NCBI GenBank assembly: GCA_905182985.1
Contig: CAJJDN010000074.1
Span: forward strand, 300,104 to 364,103
Reading direction: 5' to 3'
DNA length: 64,000 bases
DNA from: Paramecium sonneborni
Taxonomy: Eukaryota > Ciliophora > Oligohymenophorea > Peniculida > Parameciidae
Each line of letters begins with the position of its first letter. The stretch's first letter is position 1. This document shows positions 1 through 12,555 of the stretch, one piece after another. Made by a program: the position numbers and the translations under genes. A model generated the notes under the pieces. That model searched no databases, was not told the origin of the DNA, and saw only the letters and a program-made list of their open reading frames with translations.

Positions 1-3000
1 TATCAATAAAGAAATAATTGAAAAGATAAAGGAGAGATTAAATAGGTAGGATTAAAGCGAGAGTAATTAAAGGCAAAAGAGTAAATCTTAAGTTGAAAAA
101 AATTCTTAAGTTAAAAAAATGGAATATTAATAAAATTAGAAAAAAGGAACTATAGTTTGTAAATTATGAAATTAAATTTAAGCTAATGTCTCAATTCCAT
201 TTTAAAATATATCATATAAATAATAATAGAGCAATAAAAATATTCGCAGTGATAATGCCAATAAATATAATTAAATGAGTCCATTAATATATAAAGATAT
301 GGCTCTAAAATTAAAGTAAATTTAAATAATGGAAGATGATCCATTGATAATAGAATTCAAAAAGAAAGTACCAAGTATGTTTTTCAAAGATGTCACCCCA
401 ACTGCATAGAAAATACCGTTAAATGAAAAATTGAAGAAAATGGAAAAAGATAAAATGAATCTTATTAAAATCTAGTGTGTTTAAAATATAATGATAGGAG
501 ATGTAATTATATTAGAAAGAAACCAAAGAGCACCTTGTGACATTTTAGTTTTACACTGTAATGATGAAAATTTTAGTGTCCAACATTAATTATGTGATTA
601 TTCATCTACAACAGTCAGAAAACCAGTAGTATAAAATAGATGTATATATTTTATTTATTATATATAAGCTGATTCTTAGAACTTAGCCTAATTTAAAAAA
701 TCTTTGACTGGTAACATCGTAAGTTATGAACATAATTTTAATATAAAGGGATTTTTTTAATTAAAAAAAGATCCTTAATCACGAATATTTGGATTTGAAA
801 ATTTTATCTTTTGTTAAGAGAGATTATTAGCTACTCCATGGATATTAGGAATTGTAGTAAAAGTAGGAAATAGTTGTTAATGTTACACAAGATATTTAGG
901 TTAATTAAGATTTGAAAATTTTCACTTTGTTCCTCAATATATCATCATTTTAGTCATTATCATAGTAATATTTAAAATAATTTAAAGGTACAGATAATTG
1001 TCTTTAATCAAAATGATTTTTTAAAAGATTTGCGATCGATTACTCAAGTTGTAATTGATAATAGTATATATTTGATTTTGATGATTCCTCATTTCTATAA
1101 AATCTATTATAAGTTATGTAGCATTATCCAATTAAAAGGAATAGGAACAGTGGATTAAAAATAGATAATGTCTTGTCATATTGATAAATATATAGATAAA
1201 TAATTTCTAACGATTAGTGTAGATGCTTTTATTGATCAATCTTTTTAACTTCAATGCATAATTTACAATAATAAATTCTGTGAATTTGAAGAATAAAGGT
1301 TTCTTTAATTTTTAGTACAAACTTGTAAAGGTTTGAATGTATAAAGTGAAGTTCGAAATGCAGAAAAAGATGGTAATTTTTAAATTGTATAATAAAAGAA
1401 TAAGAAGAAATACAACAAGGATCCCAAGTAATAAACTACTTATTGTAAAGTTCATGTTCTGATGAACTTATGAGTCAAAGAGATTGCAACATTAATTAGG
1501 TTCCAAAATCTGTTTAAGGCAGATTTATTTTCTTTTAATAATAAGAATCAAAAGATGATTTTAATATAAATTAAATGGCTTTAATTTAAAAAGAGTAAGC
1601 TTCTAAAGACAAAACCATAATTGAAAATGATGGTTACAATGAAACATTTTAACGACCATCTAATCCTGTAAGAATTTCTAAAGGTTATTAATCATCAAAA
1701 GATCAATTTAGATAAGAAGATTATTTAATAGATGAGTAAGAACTATGTAAAAATATGTTTTAAAATAATGAACCAGATGAATTGAATCCTTTATTGCTTT
1801 AATTAGCATTAAATCACTTAGCTTTTTCTAAATTATTGATTACTGAAAAAAAGGAATAAAAGGTTAAAAATAAATTCCTCGGATAATTGGATTAAAAACA
1901 AGTAAATCTTGCAAAAGCTATGGGTTATGAATTTATATGCGTAAATAATGTTTAGTAATTTATTTATATAATAATAATTAGAAATGTTTAACATTATATT
2001 ATTTAAATTAATGAAGATTTACATTCATTCAAACTAGTAATAACAAAATTAGATATTTAGAGATAAAGATTATTTATGTTATTTGAAGTGGCTGAATTCT
2101 ATTAGGATAATGATTAATAGTTTATTCTTTTTTTAAGAGAAGGAAATGTAAAGAAGAGTGAAGGTATTGATGATAAAGTATGGAAACATCAATATGATTA
2201 ACTTCATTACATTTATTATTCATATTGTTATTTAACTTAAGAAAGTGCTAATGTTTTTTTATAATCAGTAGAAGGTAACACTCCAGATAATTAATTATAT
2301 ACTTTAATGGAATAAGTATTCAAATTAAATATTATTTTGGGACTAAAATATAATTTAAAAAATGATTGTTAAGATTTTATGAAAAATATCAGAAAATCTG
2401 ATTATCAAATGTTTGTTTACACTTAAAATTAAGAAATATTTTCAACCTCCATTTTATATTAATCTGAACTACTCTTGTAAAATGATTTAGTTTTACATTT
2501 CAATTAATAAAATGAAGAAGATTTACGTGCTTATTTTAAATAAAGCTTATAAGATTTTTCAAATACATTTGGGCATGCAAGTATCAATTCATCTCAATTT
2601 ATTAAAATTTAAGCTCTTAATTCTCAAAAGTAATTAACTATTGATTAAGTTGATGAAAAACCTAGAACTAAAAAAATTGTTGTAATGATGAATAATCAAT
2701 CATTGTAATATATAATGGAAAATCATTATTTTAAAAATAATCTCAAATTAATTCTTAGCTTTACGAAAGTGCTGTTTCTTTATTAAGCTACTTAAGATTA
2801 ACTAAATATTATCTAAGATATCTGGTGTACTTCAGATAAAACTATTAATTTACTATATGAAAATTAAAGCTTATTACGATGCTTTCATGGGTGTTAATTA
2901 TAAATTTTACAATTATAATAATTTAGCCTATTTAAAAATTAAAAAATTGAAAAAGTTGAGAAAAAAAACTTCTTTTCAAAGCTAATTACATCCTTATAAT

Positions 3001-6000
3001 AAAGATTGATATTTGAAAAATGTTATTTTAACGAAATGCAAATCAATTCCAATACCGATGTTATTTTACAAGGTTATAAAGAATTAGATAGAATCCTATT
3101 TTTTTAGAGTCCTCTTTTAAAAATATTCTTTAGAGCCTTGTATTAACAAACTTTATACAAAACAACAACTTTTATTTCTTCCTTCACTTTTGTTACAATT
3201 ATTTATACCTGGAATACATTAGATTAAATAGATTATTTAATGGAAATCATATTTTACTTTTACATATACTAGTTAGTTTTATTTCCCTTATAACATTATT
3301 CTTTTGTAGATCAATCCAAAAGATTATAACATACTAAAGATTAATCAATATTACTATAAAAATATTCATAGCATAATTAATCAATGGAAAATATCATTAT
3401 TATGATTGTAAAACATATCCTCTAAGGAGTTCTTATTTCATGTGTTTTTATTTATAGAATGAATGATATGGAGTACTATCTTTATATTTTTATGTCTATC
3501 AGTATCAATGATTGGCTTTATTTAATGGTAAATTTGAATATCATTGAAGCAATAATTCTAGCTGGTGTTTTTCCAATCTTATTTTATATCTATATATTAT
3601 TTGACAATATATAAAATGATGAATGGGATAAATCATTTGATATTTAGGATGTGTTTTCAATTATTTTAGGAGCAACCTTCATTTTAATAACAAACCTTCT
3701 CTTTGATTATTTGGAAAATTAACATAGCATCACCATACCTATTGTTAATGATGATTTTATTTCATATTTAAATTACATCTAATTAACCGCATCACAAAAA
3801 TAAAAAAAGAAAACATTGACTATTTTATAAAATAGAGTAAATGAACTTTTTGAAAATATTGAATAAGTAGATTTGAGTATATAAAAATGTATAACATAAA
3901 ATTTATTGATTAGTGCTTTTAAATTAATAAAATACTTAGAGCAAATTTGGATAATGGCGTTAATAAATATTTAAGAAGGCTCAAACAATACTGATGTGGA
4001 AAAAGAAATAAATTATTCAAAGTTTTTAATTGCTTTTCTATCATAGTACATTTATTATAATCATATACTTTTATTAAGATAGAAACGATTTTTTTTTGGT
4101 TGATTATTTAATAAGTTTCTGTCTACAAGCAATATATTTTTTGATCCAACTTTTAATTTAATTACCAACAAATTAATCAGAATACTTAGAATATGCAAGA
4201 TTTATTTTATCTACAGCGACGACAATTTCAATATTGTTTGTAATGAAATCTGTAGACAACATCAATTCTATTTTGACGATTTAGTTTTTTGTAGTGTATG
4301 AATTGTCAATAAAATTCCACCCTATATATGATTTTAGAGTCTATATCATAACAGCTATAGCAACTATGATTGGATATATAACTTGGTATGTTGTTGAAAA
4401 TAATTCAATAATTTCAAATTAAATTGCTGTAGTGCAATTTATAATTCTATTTTCTGTTTTACAATATTTTGTAAAAAGTTATGTAAATATTATAAGATTA
4501 TTCTTTAAGTTTATTTAATTAGAAGAAGATCAAGCATAGAATAAATTGAATTTCATTGAATAGAATAATAAGATTAATGATATTTTAGGAATCTTATTAC
4601 CAAAGTTTATTCGAGATAGATTAAATGAAAGTAAATAATTGAAATAAAGTTTTAGCTGATCAATATAATATTCATTAAAATTAAGGTTTGGTAGCAATAG
4701 TATTTTGTGACATATGTAATTTTGATTAAATGGTAATAGAAGAAAAAGATAAAATAATTACATTTTTGGATGATATATTTAGAACATTTGATAAATATTG
4801 TTAAATATATGGAGTTCAAAAGATAGAAACAGTAGGCAAAACTTATTTAGCATCTGCTGGTTTGAAAGCATGTGAATAAGAATTGACTTATTTATCTTAG
4901 GTTGATCCAGTTTAAAGAGCCTTAAATTTAGCAGAATAAATGATGATATATATAAGATCAAAAATGTAATTATTTTAGATGAAAGTAGGTGGGGATATAA
5001 AGGATAATAGTTAGTTGGTAAAATTGGAATTCATTATGGAGGAGCTATAAGTGGAGTAATTGGTTTTCATAAACCTCAGTTTTCTTTGATTGGTGATACA
5101 GTAAATACTACTAGTAGAGTTTGTTCAACTGGTTTGGAAGATGCTATTACATTATCAGAGTAAGCATTTGATTAATTAAAAAATGAAAACATAGAGTTTG
5201 AAATTAGAAATGTTGAAATGAAAGGATTAGGTATAAGACCTACATATATTTATAAATGTAAGATCTAAAATAAAGATAATCCATTATCTATGTAAATTGA
5301 ATAGGATGTATAGAGTAAAGATGCTAGAAGTTAAAATTATGTTAGGAAGAATCCTGAAATTTTTAAGAAAGATTTAAAAAAAAGGAAAACTATCTTAACT
5401 ATGATTGATCCTACTAAATAAAAAATGGATTCAATGTAGGAATTAGGAGCACAAAATGTTTTTGGTATCAAACCTATAGATCCAACTTATTATTAACCAT
5501 ATGAAGATAAATCAAGACCTTCTATTAAATTATTATCAAAAGATGGAACTCCAATTAAACAATCATAAAATAAACCTAGTACTTTCAAAAGATTAGTTAC
5601 TATGTTTTAAAATAAATTTTAACTTGAAAATTATGAACCAGAAATTGATGAATAGATTGATTACGAATAATTATTGGTAAAAATTCATAAATTAATTTGA
5701 GAATGTCATTCTACTGAAGAATGAATATACACTAGAACACAATATTATTAAAGAAACATCTTTTTTATAATTATTGTAGATATCATATTATAAAAAATAA
5801 ATGAATCAGTTTGTTAGTTACGAATAATATATAGAATTTGTAAAGATTCAATCAAAAAATTAAACAGTACAAAATTTAAGAATATATGTCCTTTATTACA
5901 TTATTAAATAGTTTTGTTTAATTCAATTTTATGATAATATTAATTTAGGTTTTATAGTTTTATAATGGATATGTTGTTTGCTTAATTTGATATAATTTTT

Positions 6001-7060
6001 AGTGAATAGTAAATAATATTTTGATAAATGGAAAATGTTAATAAAATTACTTTTATGTTTTGAAGCTTTATTGAGTGGATTGGTGATAATTTTAGACGAA
6101 GATGAAGATTTAAAAAATCTTCACATTTTTGAAATAATATTTATATAATCATTATTTTGTAGCATTTAAATACTTAGCTTTTGGATAATGGTTTTATTTT
6201 GTTTAGCAATAGCATTTTATTCGTCAATAATATTAGCAATTGATGGAACGTAAGTAATTTCAATTTATTTTATTATAATCAGTTCGATGTATAACATAAT
6301 GCTGATTTTATTGATTGAATAATAATAGGTTGGTTGTTTTAATTAGAAAATTATCTTTAAAACTTAATAATAAAAAGAATCATAATTGCTTTAATATTTA
6401 TTGCCAAAACATATATTAAATAAATTTTTAGATGATAGAATAGGTAATGTAGGTATTTGTGATAAAATAGATAATCTAACAATTTTATTTGCAGACATAG
6501 CTGGTTTTACTGAATATTCAAGTAAAGTAAAGCCAGAAGAAGTATTAGTAATGTTAAAAAATTTGTTTGTAGAATTTGATAGGAAGTGTTGTGATTTGAA
6601 TGTATATAAGCTATATACAATTGGTGATTGTTATGTTGCAATAGGAATGATAGACTATAATAATAGAAATCCTCATTAAGAGGCTAAGAATATTATTGAT
6701 TTAGCATTTGAGATGATTAATATTATAGCTTAGGTAAGAAAATAAATAAATTTTGATGGACTTAATATGAGAATAGGAGTTCATACAGGATCTGTATTTG
6801 GAGGTGTTATGGGTACAGATATTGTGAGATACGATATATATGGACCAGATGTATTAATAGCTAATAAAATGGAATCAAATGGAATGAAAGGATTTGTACA
6901 GGTTAGTTAATAAACTAAGAAATATTTAGAGGAAGATTATTCGCATTTGTTTAAATTTGAATTAAATGTTACCTTAGAATTGAAATCAATAGGAAGAGAA
7001 ATTGAAGGTTATTTAGTGAGAAAGTAAGAAGAAGAAAACTAACATGATCGTTCATTTTGA
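1..7060 (+). CDS. P4-ATPase-like / guanylyl cyclase fusion, 5' partial
   Basis: About 2290 codons are visible; the N-terminus lies before base 1. The first half resembles a P4-type (phospholipid flippase) ATPase: GDVIILERNQ then CDILVL (near 500-550), FGFENFILC (near 790), membrane segments, and a C-terminal membrane bundle (near 3100-3800). The second half has the adenylyl-cyclase layout: six-helix block, C1 domain (4690-5270; FCDICNFD, GDTVNTTSR), a second membrane block (5880-6330), and C2 domain (6470-7020; FADIAGFTEYS, TIGDCYVA). C1 carries Glu in KIETVGK and Ser in FSLIGDTVN where adenylyl cyclases have Lys and Asp, so cGMP is the expected product. This architecture is established for ciliate and apicomplexan guanylyl cyclases. 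Introns that keep one frame: 159-182, 965-987, 1373-1398, 4099-4129, 4631-4655, 4985-5010, 5677-5701. Many acceptors are AAG/GAG rather than TAG. The ATPase active-site motifs are missing (see findings). Confidence 0.92.
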
Positions 7061-7115
7061 ATTTGTGATATTACTATTATGTTTTCAATAATTAAATATT
7101 GTTATTAAATTTTAC

Positions 7116-9308
7116 TCATTTTTTAATTGTTGTTATTGGTACATATTACTGAGCAGATACAATTAAAGGACGTTATTATGTAAACATAGTAGGTCTTTGT
7201 ACAGTTATAGCTCTTGATTTAAAATATGATGTGACTCTTTATGGAGACAAAGATTAATTAATTTAAACAGGTTGGACTATACTTTATTTAGAATTAAGTA
7301 GATTTTGGGAATACATAATAGGTTAATATCTTGTTTGAGGATTTATTAATTTTGGAGTATTAACAGTTGAAATAGCTTATGTAGGAAATGCATTTGTTTT
7401 AATTTATTTTAGTTATTATTATTATTATTATTATGACATTGTTTAATGTTATATTGATAATCTAGGATTAAATACTTAACTCTAATGAATTGGATTCTCT
7501 TAGACTAAAATATTTTTAGAGTTTTAAGGTGTTGATTGATAAGGGTAATAATTTGGTTACAATATCGAAGGATGCGTTGAATTTATTAATGATGAATAAA
7601 CTACTTAGGGATATATTTATTAATTAGCAATCCCTGATTTTTATTATTATTTCTATGTTTATTTTGACTATTATTATTATAAGGGTTGTTATAATGATTA
7701 TTATTTTGGTGAAGGTTAATTAACTAATTGTGGAGATTTTTGAAGTGATTATATATCATTTGTTATTATAAGTGGATTTTATTTATTACCCAAATATTTC
7801 AATAATATATTCTCAAGGCCTTCACCAAAATATGTGATCTTGGCAGATATTTCAACTTATTAAGGGAATAAAAAACCATAATTCTGAATCCATTTTTAAT
7901 CTCTATCCAAATATAACCTTTTAGCAGTTTCTGGTGTATCACTCTTTTCTCCAGGAGCATTTTTTACAGGACCAAATTCATCTTCCCTTTTAACTTCAAT
8001 CAACCCAAATTATTCTTTTGGGCAAAGAGGAAAACAATCAAAAAAAAATAATTCAAATTTTAAAGCATTTATTTATTATGGCTTAAATACCTATCTCTAA
8101 ATTAGATCATAATAATCATACTTTTTTTATGCTACATGATAACTATATTAAATTATATGAAATACTTAGCAGCTAATTAATTACTTGTCTAAGGATCTTC
8201 AATTATTTTATGAGCAAATTCAACTGTACAAATCATTTAAGCTATACCACCTGCATCATATAATAAATCTCCTTAAATATTTTTCTTATGTAAATCTTCC
8301 TATGTCATTTCACTATATTCTAATCTAAATTTATATATTAACCTATTACACAAGGTTTATCATTTATTAAAGCATGAATTCCTACCTTTTCCTCAGCATG
8401 TGCTTTCTTTACAAATTTACTACAAATTGTTAAATTTTTAGCTTCAACATATCCAATCCAAATTGGATCACATAATTTACAAAGTACATTGTCAACTGGG
8501 CATATATGAATATATTTAATTCCCAAATATTTCATATAATCCAAATAACCTTGGTTGTAAAGACTACTAAAAATTCCTCCATTTCCTTTTTAAGAATAAT
8601 AACAATATTCTACCATCAGGTCCTTCTAAAATTGATGTACTATCACTTAACATGATTTATCCATCTATTGATAAAATAGGAAGAGAATCCTATTAAAAAA
8701 ATGTAATTTAATCTGATTAAAGATTGAAGTAGTTATTCTCAATAAAAAACTGTGTTGTTTCTTCATGATTTACATCAGAAGTCATTACAAAAAATTAAAT
8801 GGGTAAACATTATCCAATTTTTTATTGAATCATATTCTGCAAACTCAAAATACGTTCACAAAATATTTGAAATAAAGTTTTATGAGATGGTAATCCAATA
8901 TCATACATTCCTTTAGCCTTATTAAAACCTAATCTAGTTCCTTATCCTCCTGCCATCATAGCCACACAAACTTAAATAATTATTAAATTGTAAGAATACC
9001 CTTTCCTTCTGAAATTAATTTTTCTCCTAATTTTTAATACTGTGATAAGGTTTCTTTGGGAGTAGAGGCTACTCTCAAAACATTTTAGATAGGATTCAAT
9101 TAACGATTTGAATTAGGCTCTACTTTATAATGACTATAGACCTATATTAGCAATATTAATTTACATCAATTAGATTTCTAATGTTAATCGATTCCAATTT
9201 TTCTATTAATTTTTCTTGTTCCTTCTCCTCCAAAGTGCTGAGGTAATTTAAAAGATGTTATTATTTGCATTCTTAATAATCCTAAATGGATGAGACTTTC
9301 TTTCTCAT
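7116..9308 (-). CDS. UAP1: UDP-N-acetylglucosamine pyrophosphorylase with Q-rich C-terminal tail
   Basis: Makes UDP-GlcNAc from GlcNAc-1-phosphate and UTP in the cytosol, supplying GPI anchors and glycoproteins. The nucleotide-binding signature AGGQGTRLG followed by [10 protein letters not shown] is clear (near 8890-8970). It is followed by [22 protein letters not shown] (8495-8530), [13 protein letters not shown] and a terminal FGEGLE block. Five introns (23, 29, 28, 23 and 23 nt) sum to a multiple of three. Start ATG is at 9308 and the TGA at 7116-7118. The frame then runs with no TGA from the usual UAP1 end (about 7760) for another 200 or so residues rich in Gln, Ser, Pro and Asn. Total is about 688 aa, against 480-520 for typical UAP1. 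The end lies 55 bp from the convergent guanylyl cyclase. The tail could be a genuine extension; I see no separate start or stop forcing two genes. Confidence 0.9.
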
Positions 9309-9484
9309 TTTGGATATTAATTAATATAAATTAAAAGTAGTTTAATAAAAAAAATGATTAGTAATCTCTATAAGTTTATATTAGTATATAGAAATGAAAA
9401 TAATATATATATGTGCTAATAATGAAATTAAACTTGATATATCAATTGATCTATGGATAAATTGATTAAATTTTAATATTGATT

Positions 9485-10691
9485 ATGAGTGAGAAAAAAA
9501 CTAAAATCCAAGAGTACATAAAAACAAAAGTGAAACCAGTTTTTGATTAATTAATAGCTAAGATAGTCATTGAAAGACCAGATGATGTGTACGCTTGGTC
9601 TATAAATTGGTTACAAAAATAATGTAAATATAAATCATAATGTTTAAGAAAGTGGAGTATAAGTGTAATAATTGGTTCATCATGATTTGAGTGAAGAAGA
9701 AGAAGATGAGGAAGAAGTTATTTTAGAGATAAAACAATAATAAAAGTAATAAACTAGAGTAGCAGTTTCTGCTGAAGTTTATGGAGATTACAATAAGAAG
9801 GAAGACTTTAAGCCAAGATTTATATAGAAATCAGAAGCATAAATAGAAAGAATAAAGAAAAGAATACTAAACTCATTTATGTTTTAAGCCTTAGATGAAA
9901 AGGATTTGAATATAGTATTAGGAGCCATGGAAGAGAAAAAGTTTTAGTAAAATTTATGATTAACTTAATAAAGAGTAGGAGACGTAGTAATAAAATAAGG
10001 AGATGATGGAAATGAATTATATGTCATTGATGAAGGAAAATTAGAATGTTATAAAAAATTTACAGGATTAGAAGAAGAGAAACTCTTAAAAACATATATT
10101 CCAGGAGAGTCTTTTGGTGAATTGGCTTTATTATACAATGCTCCAAGAGCAGCTACAATTAAAGCTATAGAAGAAGTTACTACTTTTGCTTTAGATAGAG
10201 AGACTTTTAATAATATAGTCAAATTTTCAGCTATCAAGAAGAGGGAATAGATGGAAGAAATACTCAATAAAATAGAATTATTATAATCAATGGATAATTA
10301 TGAAAGAGTTTAATTATGTGATGTTCTAAGAGAAGAAAAACATAAGGCAGGAGAAACGATTATTAATGAAGTAAAAAAAATTAAATTTAATCAAGGGTGA
10401 AATTGGAGATAAAATTTATTTAATTATAGATGGATAATTGGAAGCCTATTGGAAAGGCTCAACTGAAAAAGTTTATGATTACAAACCTGGAGATTACTTT
10501 GGAGAATTAGCTTTATTAAATAATGCACCAAGGTAAGCAACTGTTATTGCTAAAGTATTTTTTAATATAATATCTAGACTGATGTTATTTTGTTATATTG
10601 TGATTTCAACTCATTTAGAAGACTTATGGGTCCATTAGAAGAAGTTCTCAAAAGAAATATGGAGAGATATGAAAAATATTTACAATAATGA
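9485..10691 (+). CDS. cAMP-dependent protein kinase regulatory subunit
   Basis: Binds and inhibits the PKA catalytic subunit until cAMP binds. About 368 aa after removing introns of 25 (9624-9648), 27, 25 and 23 nt. The inhibitor segment is TRVAVSAEVYG (9753-9785), matching the type-I pattern RRGA[IV]SAEVY apart from Thr in place of the first Arg. Two cyclic-nucleotide-binding domains follow, each with a complete phosphate-binding cassette: FGELALLYNAPRAATI (about 10110-10160) and FGELALLNNAPRQATV (about 10500-10545). The docking/dimerisation domain is short and not clearly of the mammalian type, as the N-terminus goes almost straight into an acidic stretch (SEEEEDEEE). It is divergent from UAP1 across 176 bp, which must hold both promoters. 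Confidence 0.93.
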
Positions 10692-10725
10692 TTTTAATTA
10701 TAAATATATATTCATTTATTTATTA

Positions 10726-12027
10726 ATGGATTAAATACATCCAAAAAATTAAAACTTATACATATATCCAACCTTGTCAAATTAATAAAAATATTATTTA
10801 GATGAATTGAAATCTAAAAAAGATGAAGAATAAGCAATTCTAATTATTTAATCATTAAATGGAAAACCTAAAAAAGGATTAATGGCTTTATAAAGTGTTA
10901 TTAAAGCATTAAATAAACAAGACCGAAATTAATTTTTTGAGAATACTATTCCAAAAATGGCTAAATATTCTATAGAATTATTAAAAAATTCTCTAAAAAA
11001 AGAATTAATAGTATCAGAAGGAATTTTTCAATTTACAAGAAAAGAGATTTATCAATTTTTATCATTAGCATTTTTTGGTTTATTAAAAAATCAACTTGGT
11101 AGATTTCCTTCTCCATGTAATTTAACTTATATACTTGAGGAGAGAACTGAAAAGGTCAAATGTTATCTTCATTATTTTATGAAGGCAAATGAAGAATAAG
11201 AAAATGAAATAGTTACAATTGAGAGAATAACTTTTAATTAAAATTATCATATCCATTAATTCTTTCCAAAATATTAAGAGAATACAAGTTTAGATTTATA
11301 ATAGTGGTCAAATTGTAATAAAAATCTTAAAAATATTGAATTTGTTGATTAATACATAGAAGAATAATAAGATAGTTTATTAGTAGATTTTGCAAATAAA
11401 TATATAGGAGGTGGTGTATTATATTCAGGATGTGTTTAAGAAGAGATTTTATTTACAATTATGCCTGAAAACATAATAGCAGTATTATTTTGTGAAGTCT
11501 TAAAGAATAATGAAGTAGTAATAGTAAAGAATACTATTAGATATTCAGATTATAATGGATATCATTATACATTTTAGTTTGTAAAAAGAGCGCCTAAAAA
11601 TTTGAACCAAAATATTTTAGTTTTAGATGCTTAAAATTATAAGTATAATCCTATGAGACAATATTAACCAGATGAGATTTTAAGAGAGATTAACAAAGCA
11701 TTTATAGGATTTTCATTATAGTAATAAGCAGAAGAAAAAGAGTTCTTGATGCCTATTTCAACAGGGAAATGGGGATGTGGAGCATTTAAAGGAGATTGTG
11801 AATTAAAAACATTAATTTAATTGATAGCCTTTAGTGCATCTATAAAGAGAGAAGATCAATAAAGAAAGATGATATTTTCTACATTTAAAGATAAGAAAAT
11901 GTAGTCATTTAAAAGAGATCTTGATGATATCATTTAAAAATACAAAAATATAGGGAATCTATTTTAATAATTATTGAAAATAAATAAAAATTAAGGATTG
12001 TTTGAATTGTTACTAAGTTAATAATGA
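10726..12027 (+). CDS. PARG: Poly(ADP-ribose) glycohydrolase
   Basis: Intron-free, 433 aa. Cleaves the ribose-ribose bonds of poly(ADP-ribose) chains, nuclear or cytosolic. The PARG signature is intact: GGGVLYSGCVQEEILF (about 11407-11455), with the GGG loop and the two catalytic glutamates (QEE). It is preceded by LLVDFANKYIGG and followed by MPENIIAVLFCE. The later WGCGAFKGD (about 11769-11795) is the conserved C-terminal macrodomain motif. The N-terminal helical accessory region is present but short, making the protein close to the compact catalytic core of metazoan PARG. The start ATG lies 35 bp after the PKA-R stop, so the two genes sit in tandem. Its TGA is 71 bp from the convergent L22 gene. 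Confidence 0.93.
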
Positions 12028-12097
12028 TAAAGAGATAGAAAACATAATTAAATATTATTTGATTTATGATTAATGTACTAATAAAATGTGATATTGA

Positions 12098-12498
12098 TCA
12101 TTTTTATTCTTCTTCGTCTTAACCTACATTGAAATACTTCAATTAATATGTAGCTTTGTCATGTGAATGTACATACAAATATTCTCTCAAGGTTTCTTAT
12201 TTCAAATATTTCTTTGTTAAATATTTGAGGTATCTCTTGGAGAATGGAATTGTGGATGTTACAACAACTTTCTCTTATTCAGCAGTAACAATGACATCGT
12301 TACCAAGATTTCCTGTCTTTCCTTATACTTTGATTCTGGATTAAAGATAGCTCACAAATTCATCTAAGTTTAAAACCTATCATAGGGAATTATGCCACTA
12401 TGAATTACTTTATCTTCTTTTGGTTCTGTGCAATCAATTACGAATCTCAAGTTTAGGTTTTTGGCTTTCTATTGATCTTTTCTTCTCAAAATAGGCAT
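12098..12498 (-). CDS. RPL22: 60S ribosomal protein L22 (eL22)
   Basis: 122 aa after one 32-nt intron (GTAATT..GATAG, about 12377-12408). The sequence carries FVIDCTEPKED, GKTGNLGNDV, then PFSKRYLKYLTKKYL, the diagnostic eL22 core, and an acidic end (GQDEEEQK). Length matches the family (about 125-130 aa). Component of the large ribosomal subunit surface near the exit tunnel. It is expressed in the same direction as the sAC-like gene just upstream (58 bp away) and converges on PARG. Confidence 0.96.
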
Positions 12499-12555
12499 AC
12501 TTAATAAAAGATATTAAATTTATTTAAAAATATCACTTTCTTTTTTTATAAATAT

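Noticed and set aside
7153..7743. A plus-strand frame that looks protein-like (Tyr-rich) but contains three internal TGAs
   Set aside because: It is a shadow. The minus strand over the same bases is TGA-free, Q-rich and in frame with UAP1, and ends at 7116 just before the convergent cyclase gene.
12156..12344. 62-codon plus-strand open frame
   Set aside because: Antisense to the RPL22 coding sequence, which is unmistakable.
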